Assembly: GCA_039934375.1 (NCBI GenBank)
Contig: JBDTMH010000049.1
Coordinates: forward strand, 1-22,388
From: CAISIP01 sp039934375
GTDB lineage: Bacteria; Pseudomonadota; Gammaproteobacteria; Burkholderiales; Burkholderiaceae_C
Direction of reading: 5' to 3'
DNA: 22,388 nt
Part shown: positions 7,542 to 16,309 of the stretch, piece by piece
How the letters are laid out: each line of letters opens with the position of its first letter
How positions within the stretch are numbered: the first letter of the stretch is position 1
The notes under the pieces: model-generated
Databases searched by the model: none
Seen by the model: the letters and a program-made list of their open reading frames with translations, nothing else
Told to the model about the DNA's origin: nothing
Position numbers and translations under genes: made by a program

Positions 7542-9488
7542 ATGCAGTTTCACTTGAATGGCTTTCGCACCGGCGACCCATCGGTCGCCGCGTCTGCTGT
7601 CGATATCCCGGTCATCGATGGTGGCCGCCCGTCGCCGGACGAGGTCGACGTACTCATCGTCGGGTGTGGACCGGCTGGGCTGACCTTGGCTGCGCAATTG
7701 GCGGCCTTTCCGGCCATCCGCACGCGCATCGTCGAGCAGAAGCCGGGTCCACTGCAACTTGGACAGGCCGATGGTGTGGCCTGTCGATCGATGGAGATGT
7801 TCCAGGCGTTCGGTTTTGCCGAAAAGGTGCTCAAGGAGTCGTACTGGGTCAACGAGACTGCCTTCTGGCGTCCTGAAGCGGCCGACGTCACCCGCATCGC
7901 GCGGGCCAGCCGCATCCAGGACGCCGAGGATGACCGGTCGGAGTTTCCGCACACCATTCTCAACCAGGCGCGTTTGCACGACTTCTTTCTGCAGACCATG
8001 CGACAGGGGCCCCGGCGACTGGAGCCCGACTACGGCCGCCGATTGGTGGACCTGGCGGTCGACACAGAGGACACGACCGCGTATCCGGTCAGCGCCCGCT
8101 TCGAGCGCGTCGATGCCGGGCACGCGGGTGAAACCGAGACCGTGAAAGCGCGCTACCTCGTGGGTTGTGACGGCGCACGCAGCGTGGTGCGCAAATCACT
8201 CGGCCATGCCTTGCGCGGTGACAGCGCCAACAAGGTGTGGGGGGTGATGGACGTGCTGGCGGTCACCGATTTTCCGGACGTGCGCCTGAAGTGCGCCATC
8301 CAGTCTGGCCGCGAAGGCAGCATGTTGATCATCCCGCGCGAAGGCGGGTATCTGGTGCGGATGTATATCGAGATGGACTCGCTGGGCGATTCCGAGCGGC
8401 TGGCCGACCGCGCATTCACGTTGGAGCAGTTGATCGCAGCTGCGCAGCGTATCCTGCAACCCTATGTGCTGGAGGTCAAGGAAGTGCCCTGGTGGTCGGC
8501 GTACGAGATCGGCCAACGTGTCAGCGACAGTTTCGACGACGTGCCCGACGGCGCCCGCGACAACCGCATGCCGCATGTCTTCATCGCGGGTGACGCCTGC
8601 CACACCCACAGCCCCAAGGCCGGGCAGGGCATGAACGTCTCGATGGCCGACACATTCAACCTGGGCTGGAAGCTCGCAGCGGTCCTGCACGGCCAGGCAC
8701 ATCCGAAGTTGCTGCACAGCTATGCGCTGGAGCGGCGTGCCAAGGCGGTCGAGCTGATCGACTTCGACCGGGACATGGCCAAGCTGTTTGCAGCGCGTCC
8801 CGGCTCGGCGGGTGACGGTGCCGACCCGGCGCGGTTCCAGCAGTATTTTGCGAAACACGGCCGTTACACTGCCGGCGTCGAGACCCGGTACGACCCGTCT
8901 TTGATCGTCGGGCCGGCGAGCCATCAAACCGCCGCAAGCGGCCTGGTCGTGGGCAAGCGATTTCATTCCGCACCTGTGATCCGCTTGGCAGATGCGAGGC
9001 CGGTGCAACTGGGCCATGTCATCCAGGCGGATGGGCGCTGGCGCCTGTTTGCCTTCGCCGACGCCGGCGACCCGGCCGACCGCAACGGACGCTTGGCCCG
9101 CTTGTGCGATTTTCTGGCCCGCGCGCCCGACTCACCGATGCTGCGCTACACGCCGGTCGGGGCGGACGTCGATGGGGTCATCGATCTGCGGGCCGTGCTG
9201 CAACAAGGCCACGGCGAAGTCGACCTGCTGGCGATGCACGAATTCCTCAAGCCCCACAAGGGCCGCCATGGTTTGACCGACTACGAGAAGATCTTTTGTG
9301 CCGACCCCCGAAGCGCCCAGGATATCTTCGCGCTGCGCGGCATCGACCGCACCAGCGGTTGCCTGGTCGTTGTCCGTCCGGACCAGTTTGTCGCGCATGT
9401 GCTGCCGCTGGATGCGACGCAGACCTTGTGCGGTTTTTTCGCGGGCTTCATGTGCCCGGCGCGCCAGGCCGAGAAACAGCGCAGCTGA
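7542..9488 (+). CDS. mobA: 3-hydroxybenzoate 4-monooxygenase (FAD aromatic hydroxylase)
   Basis: NADPH/FAD hydroxylase that converts 3-hydroxybenzoate to protocatechuate in characterised MobA. The 648 residues begin MQFHLNGFR as in Comamonas testosteroni MobA (about 639). FAD motifs: GCGPAG (41-46), CDGARS (209-214) and GDACHTHSPKAGQGMN (350-365). Residues that I recall as substrate contacts in the MobA crystal structure are all kept: D77, H137, K250 and Y275 (MobA D75, H135, K247, Y271). A C-terminal thioredoxin-like domain (about 440-640) ends with GIDRTSGCLVVVRPDQFVA, typical of the phenol hydroxylase branch. The ATG at 7542 has GAAGG nine bases before it and fits the homologue's start; a longer open frame upstream to 7431 is not protein-like. 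The next gene, 17 bases on, encodes a gentisate-type rather than a protocatechuate dioxygenase, which leaves some doubt about the hydroxylation position. Confidence 0.85.
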   Translation: MQFHLNGFRTGDPSVAASAVDIPVIDGGRPSPDEVDVLIVGCGPAGLTLAAQLAAFPAIRTRIVEQKPGPLQLGQADGVACRSMEMFQAFGFAEKVLKESYWVNETAFWRPEAADVTRIARASRIQDAEDDRSEFPHTILNQARLHDFFLQTMRQGPRRLEPDYGRRLVDLAVDTEDTTAYPVSARFERVDAGHAGETETVKARYLVGCDGARSVVRKSLGHALRGDSANKVWGVMDVLAVTDFPDVRLKCAIQSGREGSMLIIPREGGYLVRMYIEMDSLGDSERLADRAFTLEQLIAAAQRILQPYVLEVKEVPWWSAYEIGQRVSDSFDDVPDGARDNRMPHVFIAGDACHTHSPKAGQGMNVSMADTFNLGWKLAAVLHGQAHPKLLHSYALERRAKAVELIDFDRDMAKLFAARPGSAGDGADPARFQQYFAKHGRYTAGVETRYDPSLIVGPASHQTAASGLVVGKRFHSAPVIRLADARPVQLGHVIQADGRWRLFAFADAGDPADRNGRLARLCDFLARAPDSPMLRYTPVGADVDGVIDLRAVLQQGHGEVDLLAMHEFLKPHKGRHGLTDYEKIFCADPRSAQDIFALRGIDRTSGCLVVVRPDQFVAHVLPLDATQTLCGFFAGFMCPARQAEKQRS

Positions 9489-9505
9489 CGAAAGGAAATC
9501 ACCCT

Positions 9506-10546
9506 ATGACAGCCGAACTCGGACGCCTCGAAGACCTGCCGCTGGACTACCGCGAGGCCTTGGCCCAGCGCAATCTGGTGCCGCTGTGGCCGAACCTGCG
9601 CGGCGTGTTGCCGCCCGGCAAACCCAGGCCCAGGACACGTGCCACGTTTTGGCCGTATGCGTCGATCAAGCCGTTGCTGCTGCAGGCCGGCGCGCTGACC
9701 CCGATCGAGAAGGCCGAGCGCCGGGTGCTGGTGCTGGCCAACCCGGGCCATGGGCTGGACAACATGCAGGCCAGCGCTGCGATGTATCTGGGCATGCAGT
9801 TGCTGTTGCCCGGCGAGTGGGCGCCGTCACACCGCCACACACCCAACGCGGTGCGCATGGTCGTCGAAGGCGAGGGTGCATGGTCGATGGTGAACGGCGA
9901 GAAATGCCCGATGCTGCGCGGCGACCTGATCCTCACGCCGACCGGTTTGTGGCACGAACACGGCCACGATGGGGTCGAACCGGTAATCTGGCTCGACGTG
10001 CTGGACCTGCCGCTGGTCTTCTACCTGGAGGCGAGTTACCACGTCGACAGTGGCCGCCAGCAGGTTGTTGCCGGCCATGGCGAAAGCCGGCATGCGCGCG
10101 GTGGCCTGTTGCCGACGCCGGTGTTCGAGCGATCGAACAAGGACTATCCGATGCTGCGTTATCCCTGGGCCGACGCACGTGCTGCGCTGCAGTCGCTGGC
10201 GGCCGACCAGCCGGATCTGCAGGCGGTGCAAATGACCTATGTGAACCCCCAGACCGGAGGCCATGCGCAGAATATTCTGGGCTTTTACGCGCTGATGCTG
10301 CGTCCGGACCAGACCCTTGCGCTGCCGGCGCGCAGCCCGGCGATGGTGTTCCACCTGATCGAAGGTGGCGCGACTGTGCAGGTCGACGACCAGCGTTTCA
10401 CGCTGCAAGAGGCCGACACCTGCTGCGCGCCCGGGTACACACCGGTCACGCTGATCAATACGTCACCGACGGTGCCGGCTTTCCTGTTCATTGCCGACGA
10501 GACACCGCTGCACGAGAAGCTCGGTATCTACGAGACTCGTCCCTGA
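9506..10546 (+). CDS. Gentisate 1,2-dioxygenase-family ring-cleavage cupin
   Basis: Bicupin Fe(II) dioxygenase that opens the ring of gentisate, salicylate or 1-hydroxy-2-naphthoate in known members. The 346 residues (family about 340-370) hold an N-terminal cupin with the iron triad H109, H111 (APSHRHT) and H150 (LWHEHGHD); the 2- and 39-residue spacing equals that of H119/H121/H160 in family enzymes (from memory). Flanking motifs RRVLVLANPG and MQLLLPGEWAPSHRH match gentisate dioxygenases. The second cupin (about 255-335) lacks an obvious metal triad, as usual. AAAGGA lies nine bases before the ATG. The gene follows mobA by 17 bases and is surely co-transcribed with it. No maleylpyruvate isomerase or fumarylpyruvate hydrolase gene follows, so the rest of a gentisate route is elsewhere or the substrate differs. 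Confidence 0.85.
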   Translation: MTAELGRLEDLPLDYREALAQRNLVPLWPNLRGVLPPGKPRPRTRATFWPYASIKPLLLQAGALTPIEKAERRVLVLANPGHGLDNMQASAAMYLGMQLLLPGEWAPSHRHTPNAVRMVVEGEGAWSMVNGEKCPMLRGDLILTPTGLWHEHGHDGVEPVIWLDVLDLPLVFYLEASYHVDSGRQQVVAGHGESRHARGGLLPTPVFERSNKDYPMLRYPWADARAALQSLAADQPDLQAVQMTYVNPQTGGHAQNILGFYALMLRPDQTLALPARSPAMVFHLIEGGATVQVDDQRFTLQEADTCCAPGYTPVTLINTSPTVPAFLFIADETPLHEKLGIYETRP

Positions 10547-10580
10547 TTCAGCAACCGCTTTTTCAACCGGCCAACGGCAG

Positions 10581-10609
10581 CGGGATGCGCCCGAAGCAGG
10601 TGTTTTTTT
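10581..10609 (+). terminator. Weak terminator candidate after the dioxygenase gene
   Basis: CGGG (10581-10584) can pair with CCCG (10590-10593), followed after nine bases by a run of seven T (10603-10609). The stem is short and the T-run is displaced, so this is only a possible end for the mobA-dioxygenase transcript. Confidence 0.2.
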
Positions 10610-10641
10610 CGGCGAATGGAGCCGTAAATGGCGATTAGTTC

Positions 10642-10661
10642 AGTGTCCACAGGTGGATACT
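10642..10661. promoter_or_regulatory. Candidate operator upstream of putA
   Basis: A 20-base imperfect palindrome, AGTGTCCACA followed by GGTGGATACT, matches in 8 of 10 pairs, with a perfect core TCCAC-AG-GTGGA. It ends 29 bases before the putA ATG. A second small dyad, TTCAT-TCA-ATGAA, lies at 10667-10679. Because this PutA has no DNA-binding domain, a separate regulator (for example an Lrp-type PutR) may act here; that is inference. Confidence 0.35.
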
Positions 10662-10690
10662 GCGGATTCATTCAATGAAATCCCGAGATC

Positions 10691-13600
10691 ATGAACCACG
10701 CAACCCTGCCCCCGACTGCGCTTGCCGATCCGACGCCATTGCGTGCTGCGATCACAGCGGCCACCCGCACACCTGAGCCCGAAATTCTGCCCGGCCTGCT
10801 GGTCGCGGCCACGCTGGCGCCGGCCCAGGCCGAGGCCGCACAGTCGTTGGCCTTGCGGATTGCGCGCGGCGTGCGGGAACGGGCGCGGGCCAGCGGGCGT
10901 GCCGGCCTGGTGCAAGGCTTGCTGCAGGAGTTCGCGCTCAGCTCGCAGGAAGGTGTTGCGCTGATGTGCCTGGCCGAGGCCTTGTTGCGTATTCCCGATG
11001 CGGCGACCCGCGACGCGCTGATCCGCGACAAGATCGGTGACGGTGACTGGCAAAGTCATCTGGGACAAAGCGCGTCGCTGTTCGTCAACGCTGCATCATG
11101 GGGACTGCTGCTTACCGGCAAGCTGGTGTCGACGCACAGCGATAGCCGGCTGTCGGGCACACTGCGCCAGGTCGTGGCGCGTGGCGGTGAGCCGCTGATC
11201 CGCCGCGGCGTGGACATGGCGATGCGCATGATGGGCGAGCAGTTCGTCACCGGCGAGACGATCAGCAAGGCACTGGTCAATGCGCGTACCCGTGAGGCCC
11301 AGGGCTTTCGCTATTCCTATGACATGCTGGGTGAGGCTGCGATGACTGCGGCCGACGCCGAACGTTACCAGGCGGCCTACCGCAAGGCCATCGAAGCCAT
11401 CGGTGCGGCAGCCGCCGGACGCGGCGTCATCGACGGCCCCGGCATCTCGATCAAGTTGTCGGCCTTGCACCCGCGTTATGCGCGCGCCAAGCAGGCGCGG
11501 GTCATGGGCGAGCTCTATCCGCGGCTGCTCGCACTGGCGCAGCAGGCCTGTGCGCTGAACATCGGCATGAACATCGACGCGGAGGAGTCCGAACGGCTCG
11601 AGATCTCGCTCGACCTGCTCGAGCGGCTGGCGTTTGAGCCCTCGCTCAAGGGCTGGGACGGTCTCGGCTTCGTGATCCAGGCTTACCAGAAACGTTGTCC
11701 GGCCGTGGTCGACTTCGTCGTCGACCTGGCGCGGCGCAGCGGCCATCGGCTGATGATCCGCCTGGTCAAGGGCGCGTACTGGGACAGCGAGATCAAGCGA
11801 GCGCAAGTCGACGGACAGTCGGACTACCCGGTCTACACGCGCAAGCCCTACACCGATGTGGCCTACATCGTGTGTGCCAGGAAGTTGCTGGCCGCCACCG
11901 ATGTGGTGTTCCCGCAGTTCGCCACACACAATGCACAGACGCTGGCGTCGATACTGGCCATTGCCGGCGATGACTATGCGCCCGGCCAGTATGAGTTTCA
12001 GTGCCTGCACGGCATGGGTGAGCCGCTTTACGAACAGGTTGTGGGGCCGCTGGCCGATGGCAAACTGGGCCGGCCGTGTCGCATTTATGCGCCGGTGGGC
12101 CTGCACGACACGCTGCTGGCCTACCTGGTGCGGCGCTTGCTGGAGAACGGTGCCAACTCTTCCTTCGTGAACCGCATCGCCGACGAGAACGTGCCGCTGG
12201 AGGAACTGGCGCAGGATCCGGTACGCACGGTCCAGGATATGGCCGAGGCGGACGGCGCGACCGGTCTGCCGCACCCGGCGATCCCGTTGCCGCGCCAGCT
12301 GTATGGCCCGTCGCGCCCCAATTCACGCGGCATCGATCTTGCCGACGAGACCACGCTTGCCCGGCTTGCCAAGGCATTTGCCGAAGATCGCGGCCAGCGC
12401 TGGGATGCCGCGCCGCTGTTGGATGCCGACGGGTCGGTCGATGCCACCAGCGTCGCGCAGCCTGTGTGCAATCCGGCAGACACCTTCGATGTGGTCGGCC
12501 AGGTGCGCGAGACGACGCTGCAAGAGGTCGGCATGGCGCTGGACGCCGCGACGCTGGCCGCTTCCGGTTGGGCTGCGTTGCCACCGACCGAGCGCGCGGC
12601 GATGCTGGACGCGGCCGCTAACGGGCTGGAGGCCGACACGCTGGCCTTGCTGCCGCTGCTGGTGCGCGAAGCTGGTAAGACCGCCGCCAACGCGATTGCC
12701 GAAGTGCGCGAGGCGGTCGATTTTCTGCGTTACTACGGCGCCGAAATCCGGCGCGATTTCGACAACGCCACCCACAAGCCGCTGGGCCCGGTGGTGTGCA
12801 TCAGCCCGTGGAATTTCCCGCTGGCGATCTTCACAGGCCAGGTGGCAGCGGCGCTGGCAGCCGGCAACGTGGTGCTGGCCAAACCGGCCGAGCAGACGCC
12901 GCTGGTGGCCGCCGCGGCGGTGCGTGCGCTGCATGCGGCCGGCGTGCCTCGTGCGGTGCTGCAGCTGCTGCCCGGCCGCGGCGAAACCGTCGGCGCGGCG
13001 CTGGTCGGCGACGTGCGGGTGCATGGTGTGTTGTTCACCGGCTCGACCGAGGTCGCACGGCTGCTGCAGCGCGAACTGGCCGGTCGACTGACAGCGGCCG
13101 GGCAGGTGGTGCCGCTGGTGGCCGAAACTGGCGGCCAGAATGCCATGGTCGTCGATTCTTCGGCACTGGCCGAGCAGGCAGTGGGCGACATCGTGTCCTC
13201 GGCGTTCGACAGCGCCGGCCAGCGCTGTTCGGCGCTGCGCCTGTTGTGCGTGCAGGACGATGGCGCCGACCGCTTGATTGAAATGTTGCAAGGCGCGGTG
13301 CAGGAACTGGAGGTCGGTGACCCTCGCTGGCTGGCGACCGACGTCGGCCCTGTGATCGACGCGGACGCAAAGGCCATCATCGAGCGCCACGTGCAGACCA
13401 TGGCCGCCAAAGGGCGCCGCGTCTGGCAGCTAGCGCCGGCCGTGGATGCCTCAGCCACGGAGCATGGCCATTTTGTTGCGCCCACGGTGATCGAGATCGA
13501 CAGCGTGGCCGATCTCGGGCGCGAGGTCTTCGGACCGGTGCTGCATGTGCTGCGTTACCGGCGCGAGCGGCTGGGTGAGTTGTTGCACGCCATCAACGCA

Positions 13601-14470
13601 ACCGGCTATGGTTTGACCCAGGGTGTGCACACCCGCATCGACGAGACCGTGGCACAGGTAGTCTCGGCTGCGCGTGCTGGCAATATCTACGTGAATCGCA
13701 ATGTCGTGGGCGCCGTGGTCGGTGTGCAGCCGTTTGGTGGCGAGGGCCTGTCGGGCACCGGGCCCAAGGCCGGCGGGCCGCTCTACCTGCTGCGCCTGCT
13801 GGCCCAGCGGCCGGTGCAGGCAGCGCGCATGGCGGTAGCGCATTCGGGTGCGCTGACGCGCCCGGCGGTGCGCGGCCTGTCGACCGAGCCGGCTGCCGGT
13901 CCGGCGCCGGCTCCGGAGGCGCTGGCACAGTTGCGTGCCTGGGCCCAGGCGCAAGGCAAAAACCTGCTCGCAGCCTATTGCGACCGCGCCGTCGCCGAAT
14001 CGCCGACCGGCCGCTGGCATGGCCTGCCGGGACCGACCGGCGAGGCCAATCTGTATGCCGTGTTGCCGCGCGAAGCCGTGTTGTGCCTGACGGCGGCCGG
14101 CGCTGCAGGCGAAGCCGACCGGTTGCTGCAGCTGGCCGCCGTGCTGGCCGCCGGCAGCCACGCAGTCTGGCCCGCCGAAGCGGCCACCTTGCGCGAACGC
14201 TTGCCGGCCGACGTGCGCGAGCGCATCACGCTGTCTGGCGACTGGGCCAACGCGCATACCAGCTTCGACGCGGCGCTGCACCATGGGGATGCTGCGGCGC
14301 GCCAGGCGGTGGCCCAGTCGCTGGCGCAGCGTCCCGGGCCGATCGTCGCTTTGACCGGATTGGACGCGGGCGACGCGCGCATCCCGCTCGAGCGGCTGGT
14401 CATCGAGCGTTCGCTGAGCATCAACACGGCCGCCGCCGGCGGCAATGCGAGCCTGATGACGCTGCAGTGA
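10691..14470 (+). CDS. putA: Bifunctional proline dehydrogenase / glutamate-semialdehyde dehydrogenase PutA
   Basis: Oxidises proline to glutamate in two steps: FAD proline dehydrogenase, then NAD-dependent P5C/glutamate-semialdehyde dehydrogenase, with electrons passed to membrane quinone. In the 1259 residues the PRODH barrel shows RLVKGAYWD (from R357), FATHNAQTL, RIYAPVGLHD and LVRRLLENGANSSFV. The dehydrogenase shows ISPWNFPLAIF (from 704), FTGSTEV, catalytic E812 (AETGGQN) and C846 (AGQRCSALR), and EVFGPVLH near 943. About 200 residues follow as the extra C-terminal domain of long PutA forms. The first 60 residues show no ribbon-helix-helix domain, so this protein should not repress its own gene as E. 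coli PutA does. The start has only a weak GAGA before it. It stands 144 bases after the dioxygenase gene, with a hairpin after its stop, and is probably a separate unit. Confidence 0.97.
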   Translation: MNHATLPPTALADPTPLRAAITAATRTPEPEILPGLLVAATLAPAQAEAAQSLALRIARGVRERARASGRAGLVQGLLQEFALSSQEGVALMCLAEALLRIPDAATRDALIRDKIGDGDWQSHLGQSASLFVNAASWGLLLTGKLVSTHSDSRLSGTLRQVVARGGEPLIRRGVDMAMRMMGEQFVTGETISKALVNARTREAQGFRYSYDMLGEAAMTAADAERYQAAYRKAIEAIGAAAAGRGVIDGPGISIKLSALHPRYARAKQARVMGELYPRLLALAQQACALNIGMNIDAEESERLEISLDLLERLAFEPSLKGWDGLGFVIQAYQKRCPAVVDFVVDLARRSGHRLMIRLVKGAYWDSEIKRAQVDGQSDYPVYTRKPYTDVAYIVCARKLLAATDVVFPQFATHNAQTLASILAIAGDDYAPGQYEFQCLHGMGEPLYEQVVGPLADGKLGRPCRIYAPVGLHDTLLAYLVRRLLENGANSSFVNRIADENVPLEELAQDPVRTVQDMAEADGATGLPHPAIPLPRQLYGPSRPNSRGIDLADETTLARLAKAFAEDRGQRWDAAPLLDADGSVDATSVAQPVCNPADTFDVVGQVRETTLQEVGMALDAATLAASGWAALPPTERAAMLDAAANGLEADTLALLPLLVREAGKTAANAIAEVREAVDFLRYYGAEIRRDFDNATHKPLGPVVCISPWNFPLAIFTGQVAAALAAGNVVLAKPAEQTPLVAAAAVRALHAAGVPRAVLQLLPGRGETVGAALVGDVRVHGVLFTGSTEVARLLQRELAGRLTAAGQVVPLVAETGGQNAMVVDSSALAEQAVGDIVSSAFDSAGQRCSALRLLCVQDDGADRLIEMLQGAVQELEVGDPRWLATDVGPVIDADAKAIIERHVQTMAAKGRRVWQLAPAVDASATEHGHFVAPTVIEIDSVADLGREVFGPVLHVLRYRRERLGELLHAINATGYGLTQGVHTRIDETVAQVVSAARAGNIYVNRNVVGAVVGVQPFGGEGLSGTGPKAGGPLYLLRLLAQRPVQAARMAVAHSGALTRPAVRGLSTEPAAGPAPAPEALAQLRAWAQAQGKNLLAAYCDRAVAESPTGRWHGLPGPTGEANLYAVLPREAVLCLTAAGAAGEADRLLQLAAVLAAGSHAVWPAEAATLRERLPADVRERITLSGDWANAHTSFDAALHHGDAAARQAVAQSLAQRPGPIVALTGLDAGDARIPLERLVIERSLSINTAAAGGNASLMTLQ

Positions 14471-14481
14471 GTTCGCCGGCG

Positions 14482-14500
14482 AGGCTGCTTTTGCCAGCCT
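14482..14500 (+). terminator. Possible terminator after putA
   Basis: AGGCTG (14482-14487) pairs with CAGCCT (14495-14500) around a seven-base loop containing TTTT, 11 bases after the putA stop. There is no T-run after the stem, so efficiency is doubtful. The position, before a new unit with its own strong ribosome binding site, supports the call. Confidence 0.3.
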
Positions 14501-14534
14501 GCTGTGCAAGGTCAATGCGCCAGTCGCGCTGGTT

Positions 14535-14565
14535 CGAGGTCACCGTCGCCTGGGTGACGGCCTCG
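14535..14565. promoter_or_regulatory. Bulged hairpin upstream of the TRAP operon
   Basis: CGAGG-TCACC (14535-14544) pairs with GGTGA (14553-14557) and, after a three-base bulge, CCTCG (14561-14565). Ten pairs in the 191-base gap between putA and the TRAP operon could form an operator or leader structure, or be part of the putA transcript end. No clear promoter hexamers were recognised. Confidence 0.25.
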
Positions 14566-14661
14566 ACCACGGCGATGCGCGGGCATTCCCTGATGCGTAG
14601 ATGCGTCAGCCGCCTACACTTGTGCATCTGAGTTGTACGCAAACTGAATGAAGGAGAACGC

Positions 14662-15690
14662 ATGAAATTCACGAGAATGTCCCTTGTCGCGGCTTGCCTG
14701 GCTGGGGCAGCCATGGCCGGCCATGCCCAGGAAGTGACCCTCAAGGTACACCACTTCCTCGGCCCGCAGTCAACCCAGCAGGCCGAGATGCTGGGCCCCT
14801 GGTGTGACAAGCTGGCCAAGGAATCGAGCAACAAGCTCAAGTGCCAGATCTATCCGTCGATGCAACTCGGCGGCAGCCCGCCGCAGTTGTACGACCAGGC
14901 CAAGGACGGCGTGGCCGACGTGGTCTGGACAGTGGCCGGCTATTCGTCTGGGCGCTTTCCCAAGATCGAGGTCTTCGAGTTGCCATTCATGATGACCAAC
15001 GCCGAGGCGACGAGCCGCGCGGCGTGGGAATATTACGACAAGTACGACCGCGACGAATTCAAGGATACGCATATTCTGGCGGTCCATGTGCACGGCCCGG
15101 GCAACATCTACACGGCGAACAAGCCGATCAAGACCATGGCCGATTTCAAAGGCCTCAAGTTGCGTGCGCCGACCCGGTTGACCAACAAGATGCTGGCCAT
15201 GTTGGGCGCGACACCTGTTGGCATGCCGGTGCCGGCAGTTCCCGAAGCCTTGTCCAAGGGTGTGATCGACGGGGCGGTGATTCCTTACGAGGTGGCGCCA
15301 TCCATCAAGATCAACGAATTGACCAAATACACCGCCGAAACCGATCGCAAGTTCAACGCGCTGTATACGACCGTGTTCGTCATCGCGATGAACAAGGCCA
15401 AGTACGAGTCCTTGCCGCCGGATCTGAAGAAGGTGCTCGATGCCAACTCCGGTCTGGAACTCTCCGCCTTCATGGGCAAGACCCAGGAGGCCGCCGACGG
15501 TCCGGCCAAGGCGATCATGCTGAAGTCGGGTAGCCAGATCACGGTGATTCCGGGCCCGGAACTGGACAAGTGGAAGAAGGCGACCGATTCACTGGACGAA
15601 CAGTGGGCCGCCGACATCACGGCCAAAGGCGGCGACGGCAAGAAGCTGTTGCAGGAAGCCCGCGACTTGGTAAAGAAGTACACCAAATAG
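14662..15690 (+). CDS. TRAP transporter substrate-binding protein, DctP family
   Basis: Periplasmic receptor that binds an organic acid and delivers it to the DctQM permease. The 342 residues start with a signal peptide: KFTR, a hydrophobic core, then MAGHA with likely cleavage before QEVTLK (after residue 22). The mature part is a DctP fold. LRAPTR (168-172), with the arginine that normally clamps the substrate carboxylate, is followed by NKMLAMLGATPVGMPVPAVPEALSKGVIDG, the usual family core. AAGGAG five bases before the ATG is the strongest ribosome binding site in the window, fitting the large amounts needed for a binding protein. The permease genes follow. A carboxylate substrate is certain only as a class; sugar acids, aromatic acids and keto acids are all possible in this neighbourhood. 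Confidence 0.93.
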   Translation: MKFTRMSLVAACLAGAAMAGHAQEVTLKVHHFLGPQSTQQAEMLGPWCDKLAKESSNKLKCQIYPSMQLGGSPPQLYDQAKDGVADVVWTVAGYSSGRFPKIEVFELPFMMTNAEATSRAAWEYYDKYDRDEFKDTHILAVHVHGPGNIYTANKPIKTMADFKGLKLRAPTRLTNKMLAMLGATPVGMPVPAVPEALSKGVIDGAVIPYEVAPSIKINELTKYTAETDRKFNALYTTVFVIAMNKAKYESLPPDLKKVLDANSGLELSAFMGKTQEAADGPAKAIMLKSGSQITVIPGPELDKWKKATDSLDEQWAADITAKGGDGKKLLQEARDLVKKYTK

Positions 15691-15711
15691 ATCGGTCTTC
15701 ACGGCTTGTCC

Positions 15712-15745
15712 GCGGACCGGGACCCGATTGCCGGACCCGGTCCGC
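15712..15745 (+). promoter_or_regulatory. Strong intercistronic hairpin between binding-protein and permease genes
   Basis: GCGGACCGGG (15712-15721) and CCCGGTCCGC (15736-15745) form a perfect ten-pair stem with a 14-base loop, 21 bases after the dctP-type stop. There is no T-run. Such hairpins commonly protect the binding-protein mRNA 3' end or partly terminate, keeping permease expression low; that role is inferred here. Confidence 0.6.
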
Positions 15746-15787
15746 TGGTATGCCTGCGCGTTGAATTTCTCGAACCGGAAACACGCC

Positions 15788-16309
15788 ATGTCCGATGCCC
15801 TTTTTACCGACAACACGCGTCCCACCGATCCGGTAGGACGCGTGCTGGACGGGATTTCGCGGCTGTTCGCGATCTGCTCGGGGCTGATGCTGACGGCGAT
15901 GGCCCTGATGTCGGTCTACAGCATCATCGGACGCTCGTTCTTCGGCAAGCCGCTGATGGGCGACTATGAACTGGTGCAGATGATGTCGGCGGTCGCGGTA
16001 ACGATGGCGCTGCCGTTCTGCCAGATGATGCGTGGCCACATCATCGTCGACTTCTTCACGGCCCGCAATTCTCCGCGTACCAATGCCGTGCTCGACTTGA
16101 TCGCCGCGTTGCTGCTGTCGGTCTGCGCATTTGCGCTGGCCTGGCGCGTCACCATTGCGACGTTCGATTTTACGAAGAACCACGATGCGTCGATGCTGCT
16201 CAGCCTGCCGACATGGTGGGGATACGCGCCGATGGGGCCTTCGTTTTTCCTGCTCGGTTGCGCCGGGCTCTACACCGCATGGCAACACGCCAGGGAGATC
16301 GGCGCATGA
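15788..16309 (+). CDS. TRAP transporter small permease, DctQ family
   Basis: Small membrane subunit that joins the receptor to the large permease. The 173 residues show four hydrophobic segments at about 25-45, 60-80, 98-120 and 148-166, with the DctQ-type stretch GDYELVQMMSAVAVTMALPFCQ and HIIVDFF after it. The start at 15788 (MSDALFTDNTRP) is preferred to a TTG at 15728, which lies inside the upstream hairpin; GGAAA lies seven bases before it. The stop overlaps the next ATG as ATGA (16306-16309), so small and large permeases are translationally coupled. Confidence 0.9.
   Translation: MSDALFTDNTRPTDPVGRVLDGISRLFAICSGLMLTAMALMSVYSIIGRSFFGKPLMGDYELVQMMSAVAVTMALPFCQMMRGHIIVDFFTARNSPRTNAVLDLIAALLLSVCAFALAWRVTIATFDFTKNHDASMLLSLPTWWGYAPMGPSFFLLGCAGLYTAWQHAREIGA

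Noticed and set aside
14421..14840. Minus-strand open frame covering the putA/TRAP gap, with a passably protein-like middle
   Set aside because: It overlaps both well-supported genes, has no recognisable domain, and the readable middle coincides with a DNA inverted repeat.
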